Notes: generated from the sequence alone by a model not told the origin. DNA of 64,000 nt from an uncultured Collinsella sp. (GCA_900541695.1 UQKL01000008.1:1-64000), one strand, 5' to 3'. Shown: positions 24,447 through 33,785, counted from the stretch's first letter. Made by a program: numbers and translations.

Positions 24447-25400
24447 CTACTGACCGCGCACACGGCGGGCGATACGGTCGGAAAGCGACGCCTTGTCGGC
24501 GCGGTTCTTACCCCAAAACGCGCAGCCCACCATGCCGGGGCCCACGTGCGAGCCGATGGTGGGACCCACGGAGCCGCGAATGATCGTGACGTCGGCGCAA
24601 CCCTCCTCCTTGCGGATGGCGGCTTCGAGCCAGTCACCATCCTTTTCGGCATCGGCCGTCATGATGGCGATGGGCATGGTGCGATCGGGCACGTAGTTCT
24701 CGCGGAACGACTTGAGGATGGACTTGAGCGCCTTCTTGCGGCCGCGGTTGACGCCGATCAGCGACAGCGAGCCGGCCAGGTCGTAGGAGAGCTCGGGCTT
24801 GACGTCGAGCTTTGCCGTGAGCTGCGCCGCCGCGGGAGGAATGCGGCCGCCGGCAGCCAGTGCGTCGAAGCTCTCGAGCGTAAAGTAGCCGTGCACGTAG
24901 GTCTTTGCCTCGTTTGCCCAATCGACCAGCTGCTTGGCGGTCAGTCCCGCCGAACGCTGGCGCACGGCCTCGAGCGCCAAGAGCGCACCGGTCGCGCAGG
25001 GCAGAGCGTTGTCGACCACGTAGAGCTCAAAGTTGGGATACTCGGCGCGCACGACATCTGCCGCCTGGCACGCGGAGTTGTAGCTCGACGACAGCGCCGA
25101 GGTAAAGCACAGGTAGACCGTGGGCGTGCCCTCTTTGGCGCACTCGGTAAAAAACTCGATATAGCGACCGAGCGACACAGCCGAGGTGGACACGCGGGCA
25201 CCGGCGCGCATGCGGTCGTAGAACTCCTTAGGGCTCATGCTCGACCAGATGTCGTCTGTGCGCTCCTCGCCATCGATAATGAAAGGGAAACCCAGGATAT
25301 CGACATCGAGGTTCGCGGCGACCTCGGGGCTAAAGTCGCAGCAGGTATCGACGACGATGCGGCAACGGTTCGAATGACCGGCGGATGCGGCCTTGTCCAT
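24447..25400 (-). CDS. DegV family fatty-acid-binding protein
   Basis: 317 residues. RIVVDTCCDFSPEVA at the N-terminus, RVSTSAVS lipid-head loop (about residues 66-73) and SYNSACQAADVV match DegV/FakB, which bind a fatty acid and present it to the FakA kinase. No FakA is in the window. ATG 25400 follows AAGGAG; the preceding TTG is less likely. The C-terminal half contains GSVGPTIGSHVGPG, normal for the family. Confidence 0.88.
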   Translation of the reverse strand: MDKAASAGHSNRCRIVVDTCCDFSPEVAANLDVDILGFPFIIDGEERTDDIWSSMSPKEFYDRMRAGARVSTSAVSLGRYIEFFTECAKEGTPTVYLCFTSALSSSYNSACQAADVVRAEYPNFELYVVDNALPCATGALLALEAVRQRSAGLTAKQLVDWANEAKTYVHGYFTLESFDALAAGGRIPPAAAQLTAKLDVKPELSYDLAGSLSLIGVNRGRKKALKSILKSFRENYVPDRTMPIAIMTADAEKDGDWLEAAIRKEEGCADVTIIRGSVGPTIGSHVGPGMVGCAFWGKNRADKASLSDRIARRVRGQ

Positions 25401-25423
25401 CAAAGCGACTCCTTACGTAAAAA

Positions 25424-25475
25424 GGCGGCCACCCGCATGGGATGGCCGCCAACCGTTAACTCATGCAAGTTAACG
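25424..25475 (-). terminator. Terminator of the HPF gene, with a second hairpin
   Basis: GGCGGCCA (25424-25431) pairs with TGGCCGCC (25443-25450) and is followed on the minus strand by TTTTTACG. Just upstream in transcript order, CGTTAACT pairs with AGTTAACG (25454-25475). Confidence 0.85.
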
Positions 25476-25479
25476 TATT

Positions 25480-26064
25480 TTACTCGTCAAGTGTTTCGAT
25501 GCGGGGCTTGATGATGCCATATCCACCATTCTTACGGTGATACACCACATTGATGAGACCGGTCGTCGCGTTCTCGAACACGTAGAAGTCGTGGCCCAGC
25601 AAATCGGTCTGCACCAGCGCCTGCTCCTCGGTCATCGGGGTGACATCGATGACCTTCTCGCGGACGAGCAGGTCGTCGTCCTCCTCGGGCAGCAGCAGGT
25701 CGGCCAGATCCTCAACGCGCTCGACCGGCGCGACATCCGCGGCACTGGCACCACCCTGGCGGTTGTCCACGACCTTGGTCTTGAACTTGCGCAGCTGGCG
25801 GGTGACCTTATCGGCGGAGAGGTCGATGGCAGCATACATATCTGCGCCGTGCTCGGCAACGCGAATCACAGAACCGCGGACACGAACCGTGACCTCGACG
25901 ATTGCCGGGTTGGGGTTCGAGGGGTTCTTCTCATAACGAAGCACGACGTCGACTGTCATGGGCTCGATATCGAAAACCTTGAGCGCCTCGCCGATCTTCT
26001 CATCCACATGCGCACGCAGAGCATCGGTTACCGTCGTCTTGCGTCCAGAAACCTTGATATCCAT
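25480..26064 (-). CDS. hpf: Long-form ribosome hibernation promoting factor
   Basis: 194 residues. The N-terminal domain (MDIKVSGRKTTVTDALRAHV...) is the ribosome-binding RaiA/HPF fold; the C-terminal domain with GHDFYVFENATTGLINVVY and KNGGYGIIKP is the dimerisation domain of the long form. It joins two 70S ribosomes into inactive 100S particles in slow growth. A DDD-rich linker separates the domains. ATG 26064 follows GGAG; the upstream in-frame extension lacks a site. Confidence 0.95.
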   Translation of the reverse strand: MDIKVSGRKTTVTDALRAHVDEKIGEALKVFDIEPMTVDVVLRYEKNPSNPNPAIVEVTVRVRGSVIRVAEHGADMYAAIDLSADKVTRQLRKFKTKVVDNRQGGASAADVAPVERVEDLADLLLPEEDDDLLVREKVIDVTPMTEEQALVQTDLLGHDFYVFENATTGLINVVYHRKNGGYGIIKPRIETLDE

Positions 26065-26124
26065 ACGTGGCTCCAATCTGCCTCGGGGACTTACTGTACT
26101 GGCTATGTACCCATTGCCGTGCAT

Positions 26125-26285
26125 TTAATCACCCGAATTCCCAAAGACCCGAATAACGATTGCTTGATACCGCATACCGAAGTCTCGCACTTTTCCGTGG
26201 CAAAGTGCGCTATAGGAAGGCGTCGGCAAAGCTAGTTTTTCTCCTGGAAATCAGCTTTTACCTGCCGTTTTTACCAAAATAGAAA
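26125..26285. other. Intergenic region upstream of hpf
   Basis: No gene seen. An 8-bp inverted repeat (CGCACTTT / AAAGTGCG, 26186-26209) stands here and could be a regulator site for hpf. The rest holds nothing recognised. Confidence 0.4.
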
Positions 26286-26316
26286 AGCCGGGCTCCCCTA
26301 TTAGGGAGACCCGGCT
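26286..26316 (-). terminator. Terminator of the solute-binding lipoprotein gene
   Basis: AGCCGGGCTCCC pairs with GGGAGACCCGGCT (one bulge) and is followed on the minus strand by TTTTCTATTTT. Confidence 0.88.
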
Positions 26317-26381
26317 ATGCGTGTTGAAACCGTGAAGAAGCGCCTTGTTCGGTGTATGGCAGACGCCACCCCTACCAATAA

Positions 26382-27392
26382 CTAGCTATTGAGCTTGTTG
26401 ATGTCATCGTCGGTGATGGCGCCCTCCTGGCTAGACGACGGACTGTCGCCGTTGTTATCAGAGGCGTCGCCATCGGAGGACTCGGTCTCGTTGGACGTGG
26501 AGTCGGATGCCTGCACATTGGCCCCCGAAACGGTCTTGGCGGTAAGGTCATAGGGCATCTGTCCGTACCAGACGCAGTGGACTGCCTCGAGCGTGCCATC
26601 GACCGTGATGCCATCGAGGGCATCGCTCGCGGCACGGCACAGCTCATCGTTAGAGCTTAGGCCTGCGACGCCAAGCGTGGAGGGCGCCTCGAGCGTACCG
26701 ACATAGGAGATCTGGCTCATCAGACGCGCGAGGTAGCCACCAGCCGTGGAATCACAGATCACGTAATCGACCTCGCCCGACTCGAGCGCCTCAAAGCACT
26801 CATTGATGTTGGAGAAGGTCTTTTGGTTGGCGGTGATGCTTTGCTTGGCGAGCGCCTCCTGCGAGGCCGAGGAGGTCTGAACGCCCAGGGTAGCGGTGTT
26901 AAGCGTTTCGGTGGAAACGCTCAGCGACTCGCCGTCACTGCTCTTGCCGAATACGGCGGGGGCGTCGTACAGACAGGTGCCAAGTGAGCTGATATCGCCG
27001 TCCGTAGACCTGGCGTCGCCAATAAAGATGTCGGCCTTTTTATCGCTGAGCGCGGAATCGGCCGAGGACGCATCGACAAAGGCGACTTTGAGACCCATGC
27101 GGCATGCAAGGGCACGAGCGGCATCGACCGCATAGCCCGTGAGGTTTCCGTCGGCATCCTGCATGGCTTGCGGGGCATCGGAAGTATCGAGGGCGACCGT
27201 CAGGGTTCCCGGCGTGACCAGGGCATCGTCCGATACCGTGGGGGTAACGGTCTCGCGCTCGATCTGGTCGATCGTGGGCGTCGTGAACGTGGACAGTGGA
27301 TTGAACGCACATCCACTCAGGCCCAAAACGGCAATGACCACCGCGGTCCCAGCACCTAACCGAGCCGCATGCATCAAGCTGCCCCTCACCAT
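26382..27392 (-). CDS. Family 3 extracellular solute-binding lipoprotein
   Basis: About 336 residues. A signal sequence with lipobox VLGLSGC predicts lipid anchoring. The mature part has the amino-acid binding-protein pattern: GTLTVALDTSDAP...DADGNLTGYAVDAARALA and CFEALESGEVDYVICDS. The tail is Ser/Asp/Asn-rich and probably disordered. Start may be ATG 27392 or ATG 27374; the second has GAGGGG upstream. No ABC permease or ATPase is nearby, so it is an orphan receptor. Frame extension to 27878 is rejected. Confidence 0.8.
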   Translation of the reverse strand: MVRGSLMHAARLGAGTAVVIAVLGLSGCAFNPLSTFTTPTIDQIERETVTPTVSDDALVTPGTLTVALDTSDAPQAMQDADGNLTGYAVDAARALACRMGLKVAFVDASSADSALSDKKADIFIGDARSTDGDISSLGTCLYDAPAVFGKSSDGESLSVSTETLNTATLGVQTSSASQEALAKQSITANQKTFSNINECFEALESGEVDYVICDSTAGGYLARLMSQISYVGTLEAPSTLGVAGLSSNDELCRAASDALDGITVDGTLEAVHCVWYGQMPYDLTAKTVSGANVQASDSTSNETESSDGDASDNNGDSPSSSQEGAITDDDINKLNS

Positions 27393-27872
27393 GTCCACTA
27401 CCCTGCCTTCTGTGTCGTATACAATCCGTTCCCTGCACGGAATATCGGGTTGTTCCCACCAGCTGACCTGGTATTTGACCCCACACTTGCGCACCGGGGC
27501 GTTTGCTCGGGAGGCCGCAGCCACCTTCACGACTGGCCCGCTCGCCCGCGAGGCGGTATTGCCCCAAAGAAAGTAGAACGGACGGTGCGGCTTACATCTA
27601 GGACGCGCCATGATCGCGCCGCGCGCACGCGGTCGCTTACGTGGATCCCTTTGACCGCGTCTGTCTTGGACTAGGATGGGCATTTCGTCCGTCCGCAACC
27701 ACAGCCTGGCAGGAACGTAGGGCATTATAGCTAAGTTCAAGCTATAGTTTAAGGTTAGGGACGTTATTCGCATCGCGAGCACAGATTTCGCAGGTCGGGG
27801 CGGGCTGCACGCGCTCTGATTGAGCCCGTAGCTCCCCATGGAGAGCCCCGACGCGCTCGTCTTGGGGCGCGT
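27393..27872. other. Intergenic region upstream of the lipoprotein gene
   Basis: About 480 bases. The lipoprotein frame stays open leftward-upstream to 27878 but without a ribosome site and with poor composition. No RNA gene was recognised. The right end borders the repeat element at 27873. Confidence 0.35.
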
Positions 27873-28087
27873 GGCCAAAAAATAGCAAATATGAGTACTG
27901 TTATCAAATTAGTGGCAGGAATTTTTGGCTCTGCAAACAGTTTTCACTCTCTATAACGTCAGATTGATGCCAGGGTATTCCACATTTGTTTAATATCTTT
28001 CTGATTTACGCCATCTTCTAGTCCCAAAATCCCTGATTTTGCTGTTACCGAATTTGTAGCAGTACTCATATTTGCTATATTTTGGCC
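27873..28087. repeat. MITE-like element, copy A
   Basis: About 215 bp. The left end GGCCAAAAAATAGCAAATAT and the reverse complement of the right end GGCCAAAATATAGCAAATAT match at all but one of 20 positions, and the match continues through GAGTACTG into CAAATT. The centre has no gene and is AT-rich. A second copy with the same GAGTACTG pair and the same spacing is at 42465-42690. Confidence 0.75.
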
Positions 28088-28122
28088 AGAGCATGTATTC
28101 AACCCCCTGTTTCAGAGCATTG

Positions 28123-29235
28123 CTAGGCGGGTTTAAGCCCAAAACACGCCCGCAGCGTGTTAAATAGCGCCTCTTGTTTCTTTCTGCAAGCGTCAACACG
28201 GTTGCGATATCGCTTACCCATACGTTGGTGGATGCGCCATGCGAGCGCTTCCATCGCTTCCATGTCGCAGAGCATTTCGTTGTTGACCGTCGCGACCTCG
28301 ATTCCCATAGTAATCAAGCCCGTGTTGCGTTTTTCATCATGGATACGTCCCCTCCGGGAGGAATGGCCCAGCTCACCGTTGTATTCCAGGTCAAACCGGG
28401 CTGCTTCCTGATGGGCATCGCAAACCGCATACGGCATCCCCGAGATCGCCTGCGCTCGGTCGTTGAACTCGATCTTGTGGTCGGTCTTAAAGGGACCGCA
28501 GGCAAATCCGCCATAGGAAAACGGAAGCGAAAACATGGCAAGCATGATGCATTCCATGGGTGAGCGCAGGTTTTCCGACAGAAAGGGGCACAGCCGCCGC
28601 AGCTGCTTGGCCGCGCTCCCCTTGCATGCCGCAAGGTAATCTGCCAGGCGATCGGGCGTCAGCACTGGCTCTACCTCAAAGTAGCCCACATCTGACGGCT
28701 GGTCCTTATCCTTTGCAAGCCTGTTCACGGTAGGCGAGCTGTAGGGAGGCAAATACTGCCCGCGATCGCTCAGCGAAATCTTGGAGCACAGCTCCTGGGC
28801 CAGGGCAAATGCCTGGATACAGCCGACTTCGCGCGCAACGGCTACGCAGAGGGCCTCGGGAGACAAGCTGTACACCCCCGGCTCCACCTCCAGAATCGAA
28901 CCAACCGGCAGTCCTGCAGAACAAACGGACCAGCTTGCACCAGGCATGCGGCGACGCTGCTTTGCAGACCCCACCAGTAGACACAGGTCTTCTTGGACCT
29001 CGCCGCTCACGGCCCCGATCCTCACCAAATCGGGAAGATAGATGTCCTCGGCCGAGGGCGACGATGCGTGCAGCACACGGCGCTCTTCATCGGGATCGAG
29101 GTCCCTCCAGCTGATGTAACCCATTTGTCGGCGCTCGGCGCGCATCATGCGCAGCGCCGAGGTGCCGGTCAGGATTACGGAGGAAGCCAGTTGCTCGCTT
29201 GTCGGCTCGTCACGCCGCGCTATCTTCACTGCCAC
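28123..29235 (-). CDS. AbiEi-like / DUF559-like protein, putative nuclease fold
   Basis: 370 residues. The N-terminal two thirds recall AbiEi-type antitoxin/regulator proteins of actinobacteria (an early helical part, then GSILEVEPGVYSLSPEALCV). The C-terminal part, about residues 270-345, has DHKIEFN..., RFDLEYNGELGHSSR, RIHDEKRNTGLITMGIEVATV, which resembles the DUF559/Vsr endonuclease-like fold with D, E and H residues. GTG 29235 follows AGGGGTGG, 10 bases after comF. The longer frame to 29835 is a shadow of comF. Function unknown; a defence or mobile DNA link is possible. Confidence 0.6.
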   Translation of the reverse strand: MAVKIARRDEPTSEQLASSVILTGTSALRMMRAERRQMGYISWRDLDPDEERRVLHASSPSAEDIYLPDLVRIGAVSGEVQEDLCLLVGSAKQRRRMPGASWSVCSAGLPVGSILEVEPGVYSLSPEALCVAVAREVGCIQAFALAQELCSKISLSDRGQYLPPYSSPTVNRLAKDKDQPSDVGYFEVEPVLTPDRLADYLAACKGSAAKQLRRLCPFLSENLRSPMECIMLAMFSLPFSYGGFACGPFKTDHKIEFNDRAQAISGMPYAVCDAHQEAARFDLEYNGELGHSSRRGRIHDEKRNTGLITMGIEVATVNNEMLCDMEAMEALAWRIHQRMGKRYRNRVDACRKKQEALFNTLRACFGLKPA

Positions 29236-29245
29236 AAAACCACCC

Positions 29246-30052
29246 CTACCAGACGCGTACGATAGCGAGGCCATCGACTGCCGCGGCGCCGGCACGCTTG
29301 AGCTCTGCCGAGGCCGCCGCCATGGTCGCACCCGTGGTAATGACATCGTCGATGAGCAGCAAACGACAGCCGTGCACATCTTCGACCGTCTCGTACATGC
29401 CCCGGGCATGTTCCCGGCGCTCATCGCGACCGAGCTCTCGCTGGTCACCGTGACCGTATTTGACCAGGGCGTCCAGCAACGACACACCCGAAAGATCGCA
29501 AAACGAGCGCGCGATTGCTTCCATATGGTCGAATCCACGCCGCCGAAACGCTGCCGCAGTCGCGGGCACAAATACCACCGCGTCGGCGCCGGACAGCACA
29601 CCGCCGTAGCGATCGGGGGCTGCCACCTGGGCATGTAAGACGGTGTCGTAGAGTAGCTCCGCCAGATACGGTGCCAGGCGGCGCTCGCCCGCATCCTTGT
29701 ACGCCTTGATGATGCGCGGCAGCGGATGTGCGTAGACGGCACACGCCAGGCAGCGATCGAGCGCCTCGGCCATTGCCGAAGACGTGCCCTCGACCGAACA
29801 CTCGGTGCACAGTAAATCCCCAAACGGGGCGCCACATCGGATGCAGCTATGGCACGGATCGATGAGCACGAGCGATGCCAGACAATCCTGGCAGATCAAC
29901 GCACCGGAACGCTCGCAGCCGGCGCATCGCGTGGGCGACAACGCCTCAAGTGCCTCGTACGTCGCGCGCTCGGCAAGCGGTAGCAATTCGTCCGCAAACG
30001 GTAGGGTGCCTGCACCCTGCAAGCGACTCAACACATTCAAATGCCTCTTCAT
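29246..30052 (-). CDS. comF: ComF family phosphoribosyltransferase-like protein
   Basis: 268 residues. Cys pairs CAGCERSGALICQDC and CHSCIRCGAPFGDLLCTEC form the N-terminal zinc part; the PRPP loop is LLLIDDVITTGAT near residue 230. ComF proteins take part in DNA uptake in competent bacteria, but most occurrences are unproved. ATG 30052 follows GGAGGG. It is followed at once by the AbiEi/DUF559-like gene, so the two are one transcript. Confidence 0.9.
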   Translation of the reverse strand: MKRHLNVLSRLQGAGTLPFADELLPLAERATYEALEALSPTRCAGCERSGALICQDCLASLVLIDPCHSCIRCGAPFGDLLCTECSVEGTSSAMAEALDRCLACAVYAHPLPRIIKAYKDAGERRLAPYLAELLYDTVLHAQVAAPDRYGGVLSGADAVVFVPATAAAFRRRGFDHMEAIARSFCDLSGVSLLDALVKYGHGDQRELGRDERREHARGMYETVEDVHGCRLLLIDDVITTGATMAAASAELKRAGAAAVDGLAIVRVW

Positions 30053-30153
30053 GACACAACCCTCCCTACGCGAAGGCGAAGGGAGGGTTGTCGGTGTAGA
30101 GCCATGATACCCAGAGGTGCTAGGGTCAGGCGAGTCACATCCGCTTACGGACG

Positions 30154-31848
30154 TTATTCGCCGGCAGGCGGTTGCGGTGCGGACGAGGTGTGAGTCGAGC
30201 CTTCACCACCGTCCTGGCGCGGCTTGCGGGAGCGACGGCGACGGCGACGCTTTTGACCCTGGTCGGTCGAGCCCTCGCCACCGCGATCCTCACGCGGTTC
30301 GCGCTCGTCGCGAGTACCGCCGCGCGAAGCCTTGGCGGCAGCTCCTCCGCCGTCTCCAGGGCGACGGCGCGTGACCTTGACTTCACCGTCCGAAACCTGA
30401 TCGGCCACGGAAGGAACCGAGGGCTTCTGCTGCGTGCCCGAGGAATGGCGACGGCGCGGACGCGGCACGCGCTCCTCCTCGCCACGCGGCTTGCCGCCCT
30501 TGTCGGCAGGCGCGTCGGAAGCCGAGGCGCCCTTGGGAGCGGCACCGGCTTCGCGAGCGGCTGCGGCGCGGAAGGCGTCCTCGCGCTCCTCGCTCGACAG
30601 GTGACGGCGGCGACGGCGCGTGGGGTTCATGCCACCGCCGCGGTTTTGCTGCTGGGGCTGGTGAGCCTCGCGCTCGCGGGAAGCGTTCTTGCCCGCGGTC
30701 TCGCCATTGTCGACGGACGCCGTGCGCTTGCGGCGGCGACGGCCATCGGCCGCCCCCTCGGCCTCGAGCGCCTCGGCCTTGCCGCGGCCCTTTCCGCGGC
30801 CACGACCCTCGCCCTGACCCTGACCGGAGCGAGCATCGGATTCGGCATCGCGGCGACGGCGCTTGGGCATCGACGTACCGGCCAGACGGTCGGCACTCGA
30901 CAGGCCATCGCCCACGTCGACGCCGTTCTCGCGATCGAGCTCCATGAGCGCCAGGCGCATCTCGGGCGACTCGATGCGCTCGAGCACGTCGCGCGTCACG
31001 CAGTCGGGGCGGCAGTTGCAGCCCTGCTCGGCGGCCTTCTTTTTGCAGCCCTCCGAGCACGTCATATCGGCCAGGTTGACCTTAAAGACCTTGCCGTTCT
31101 CCAGGCGCAGCACCAGCTGCTCACGCGGCGTGTCATATTCCTGGATACGCGCCTTGCCAAGCGGCGTATCGATGAGCGTCTTCTTTTTGGGCGCACGGCT
31201 CTTAAAGTCCTTGTACGCCTCGAACTCATAGCGCAGGCAGCACATCAGGCGGCCGCAAACGCCACTGATCTTGGACGAGTTGAGCGGCAGGTCCTGCTCT
31301 TTTGCCATGCGAATCGAGACGGGCTCAAACTGTCCGCCAAAGCGCGTGCAGCAGAGCTCCTGGCCGCACTGGGCATAGCCGCCCACCAGGCGGGTCTCGT
31401 CGCGCACGCCGATCTGGCGCATGTCGACGCGAATGTGCAGCGTCGAGGACAGGTCCTTGACGAGCTGACGGAAATCGACGCGCTCCTCGGCCGCAAAGTA
31501 GAACACGGCCTTCTCGCCGCCAAACAGGTACTCGACGCCGACCGGCTTCATCTCGAGGTCGAGCTCTTTGACCAGACGGCGGAAATCGACCATCGCCTCG
31601 TCGCCCTGGATGGCCAGGTCGTCGGCAAGCTGCAGGTCGATGTCGCTCGCCACGCGCAGCACGGGCTTGAGCGGCTGGCCGATCTCATCTTGCGGCACCT
31701 CGAAGGGATCGGCCGTGACCAGGCCGATCTCGGTTCCGCGCTCGGTGGAGCAAATGGCATAATCGGCCTCGAGGATATCCAAATCCTGCGGATCGAACCA
31801 CAGGTCGCGCGAGGCGTAGGTAAACTTAACGGGTACAACTAACGGCAT
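30154..31848 (-). CDS. ricT: RicT/YaaT (PSP1 domain) protein with long basic tail
   Basis: 564 residues, about twice the usual 270. The first 290 residues are RicT: CGQELCCTRFGGQFEPVS and GVCGRLMCCLRYE cysteine blocks. In Bacillus, RicT with RicA and RicF binds Fe-S clusters and tunes RNase Y. The remaining 270 residues are disordered, rich in Arg, Lys, Gly and Pro (KRRRRDAES, GRGRGKGRGK, KRRRRRRSRK), resembling RNA-binding tails. ATG 31848 overlaps holB by 10 bases. The order tmk-holB-ricT is the common one. Confidence 0.9.
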   Translation of the reverse strand: MPLVVPVKFTYASRDLWFDPQDLDILEADYAICSTERGTEIGLVTADPFEVPQDEIGQPLKPVLRVASDIDLQLADDLAIQGDEAMVDFRRLVKELDLEMKPVGVEYLFGGEKAVFYFAAEERVDFRQLVKDLSSTLHIRVDMRQIGVRDETRLVGGYAQCGQELCCTRFGGQFEPVSIRMAKEQDLPLNSSKISGVCGRLMCCLRYEFEAYKDFKSRAPKKKTLIDTPLGKARIQEYDTPREQLVLRLENGKVFKVNLADMTCSEGCKKKAAEQGCNCRPDCVTRDVLERIESPEMRLALMELDRENGVDVGDGLSSADRLAGTSMPKRRRRDAESDARSGQGQGEGRGRGKGRGKAEALEAEGAADGRRRRKRTASVDNGETAGKNASREREAHQPQQQNRGGGMNPTRRRRRHLSSEEREDAFRAAAAREAGAAPKGASASDAPADKGGKPRGEEERVPRPRRRHSSGTQQKPSVPSVADQVSDGEVKVTRRRPGDGGGAAAKASRGGTRDEREPREDRGGEGSTDQGQKRRRRRRSRKPRQDGGEGSTHTSSAPQPPAGE

Positions 31849-32966
31849 TTCAGTGCCTTCCTGATATCGAACAGCATGACCTCGATGGCCAGCTGGGGAG
31901 TAACGTTTCTGGCGATGTTGCGCTCGGCGGTCGCGACTGCCTCGAGCGCCCGTGTGGCACCCGCAACATTGGTCGCGGCGGCAAGCCGACCGATCGTGTC
32001 GCGCACGTCTTCGTTCACCACGTCGGCTGCCTTGTCCTGAAGCGTCAGCAGCACGTCGCGCATGAGCGTCCGCGCGCTCGCCAGCGCTTCCATGATACCC
32101 GAACGCTCGCGCGCGTTGAGTTCGCGCTTGTTGCGGTCCTCAAGCTGCTTCAATGCTCCACGCGACAGGTAGTCGGCGTTTTGCTCGAGCACCTTTTCCT
32201 GTGTGGACTTGACCTCGGCGAGCGGCGCCTTAACGGCGACGATGAGTGACTTGGCGCGGCTGAGCACGTCGGCCTCGTCGGCGGCGATAAGCGAATCGAT
32301 GGCGCGAACCATCTGACGGCGGGCGTCCTGGCGCTCGGCGCTCTTGAGGAACTCGATGCCACGCGTGGGGCTTCCCGCCACGGCGACGGCCATGCGGCAA
32401 CGCGCAGGGTCCTGACCGGTGGCGCGGCTCACGGCCTGCGCGGCGACGGCGGGCGATACCAGCCGAAACGGCACGCACTGGCAACGACTCACGATAGTGG
32501 GCAGCATCACGTCTGCCGAGGTGCCCAGCAGGATGAACATAACGCCCTCGGGCGGCTCCTCGAGAGTTTTGAGCAATGCGTTGGCGGTGTTGGCGCGCAG
32601 CTGCTCGGCACGGTCAATGATGTAGACCTTGGCCTTGGCACGGATGGGCGCCAGGGGCACGTCGTCGAGCAGCTCGCGTGTCTGGGCGATAAGGTAGCCC
32701 GTGGCGCTCTCGGGCGTGTAATAGTGCACGTCGGGGTGCGTATGGCGGGCGACGCGCACGCAGCTATCGCATGAGCCGCAGCCGTCCTGCTCGCACAGGA
32801 AGGCCTGGGCGAGCGCCCATGCGGCATCGAGCTTGCCGGCACCGGGAGCGCCCAAAAACAGGTAGGCGTGCGATGCGCGGCCGCTGGCGACGGCGTTGGT
32901 CAAAAAATCGCGAACGCGCTCTTGGGTGTCGAGCTTGGCCAGCAGGCTTGCCTGAGCGGGGGCCAT
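31839..32966 (-). CDS. holB: DNA polymerase III delta' subunit
   Basis: 375 residues. Walker A-like GAPGAGKLDAAWAL (about residues 38-51), zinc-binding CEQDGCGSCDSCVRVARHTHPD and TANALLKTLEEPPEGV are the clamp-loader delta' marks. It works in the clamp loader that places the sliding clamp. ATG 32966 is one base from the end of tmk; the longer frame is not used. It ends inside the start of ricT. Confidence 0.92.
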   Translation of the reverse strand: MAPAQASLLAKLDTQERVRDFLTNAVASGRASHAYLFLGAPGAGKLDAAWALAQAFLCEQDGCGSCDSCVRVARHTHPDVHYYTPESATGYLIAQTRELLDDVPLAPIRAKAKVYIIDRAEQLRANTANALLKTLEEPPEGVMFILLGTSADVMLPTIVSRCQCVPFRLVSPAVAAQAVSRATGQDPARCRMAVAVAGSPTRGIEFLKSAERQDARRQMVRAIDSLIAADEADVLSRAKSLIVAVKAPLAEVKSTQEKVLEQNADYLSRGALKQLEDRNKRELNARERSGIMEALASARTLMRDVLLTLQDKAADVVNEDVRDTIGRLAAATNVAGATRALEAVATAERNIARNVTPQLAIEVMLFDIRKALKCR

Positions 32967-32967
32967 G

Positions 32968-33651
32968 TTACTCGGCCTCCTTGGCAAGCGCGGCGACGAC
33001 AGCATCTTGCGAAATGACGAGACCGTACGCGCGAATCTGCTCGACCGTCTTCTCGAAGACTTCCTCGACGGTCGCAGTGGCGTCGATGAGCTTTACGCGG
33101 TTTGGCTCCTCGGCAGCAATGGCGCAAAATCCCTGGTAAACACGCTCCTGGAATGTCATGCCTTTTTCCTCCATGCGATCTGCCGCGCCACGGGCTGCCA
33201 TGCGTAGCGCCGCCTGCTCGGGCGTGATGTGGTAGACGAGCGTGAGCGCCGGGTGTGTTCCCGCGACGGCCAGGTTATTGGCATCGCACACTATCTGGCG
33301 ATCGAGGCCGTCGGCAAATGCCTGGTAGCAGGTCGTGGAATCGTAGAAGCGGTCGCACAGGACCACCTTGCCGGCCGCGAGGGCGGGAGCTATGACCTCG
33401 TGCACCAACTGAGCGCGCGCCGCCTCGTAGAGCAGCAACTCGCAGGTGTCGCCCATCGCCGTATTGGCGGGGTCGAGCAGCAGAGCGCGGATCTTTTCGC
33501 TGATGGCGGTGCCGCCCGGCTCGCGCAGGCTCACAACCTGGTAGCCAGCGAGTTCGAGCGCGCGGGCAAGCAGACGCGCCTGCGTGGACTTGCCGGCACC
33601 ATCGACGCCCTCGAGCGTGATAAAGCTATGTTGAGCGGGCTCAAAAGCCAT
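32968..33651 (-). CDS. tmk: Thymidylate kinase
   Basis: 227 residues. Walker A EGVDGAGKST (about 14-23), VVLCDRFYDSTTCYQ and a LID-like region RMEEKGMTFQERV match Tmk, which makes dTDP from dTMP. ATG 33651 follows GGAAGGGG. First gene of the tmk-holB-ricT-comF series on the minus strand. Confidence 0.95.
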   Translation of the reverse strand: MAFEPAQHSFITLEGVDGAGKSTQARLLARALELAGYQVVSLREPGGTAISEKIRALLLDPANTAMGDTCELLLYEAARAQLVHEVIAPALAAGKVVLCDRFYDSTTCYQAFADGLDRQIVCDANNLAVAGTHPALTLVYHITPEQAALRMAARGAADRMEEKGMTFQERVYQGFCAIAAEEPNRVKLIDATATVEEVFEKTVEQIRAYGLVISQDAVVAALAKEAE

Positions 33652-33785
33652 GAGCGCAGCCCCTTCCTATAAGGCGCGTAAATGCAGATATATCAACCAA
33701 GCCATGATACCCCAGGGGCAGGCGCGCCCCAAATCGGGCCTAGTCATTGGGTAGTCATTGGGGACGCTCTTAAATGACTAGGCGA

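Noticed and set aside
27393..27878. N-terminal extension of the solute-binding lipoprotein
   Set aside because: It would place the signal peptide and lipobox in the middle of the protein; no ribosome site upstream.
29236..29835. N-terminal extension of the AbiEi/DUF559-like gene
   Set aside because: The extension overlaps comF in another frame and has poor composition; a GTG with AGGGGTGG lies just after the comF stop.
30172..31842. A 556-codon plus-strand frame over ricT
   Set aside because: Antisense to ricT, which carries the family cysteines; the frame is an effect of repeated Arg codons in ricT.
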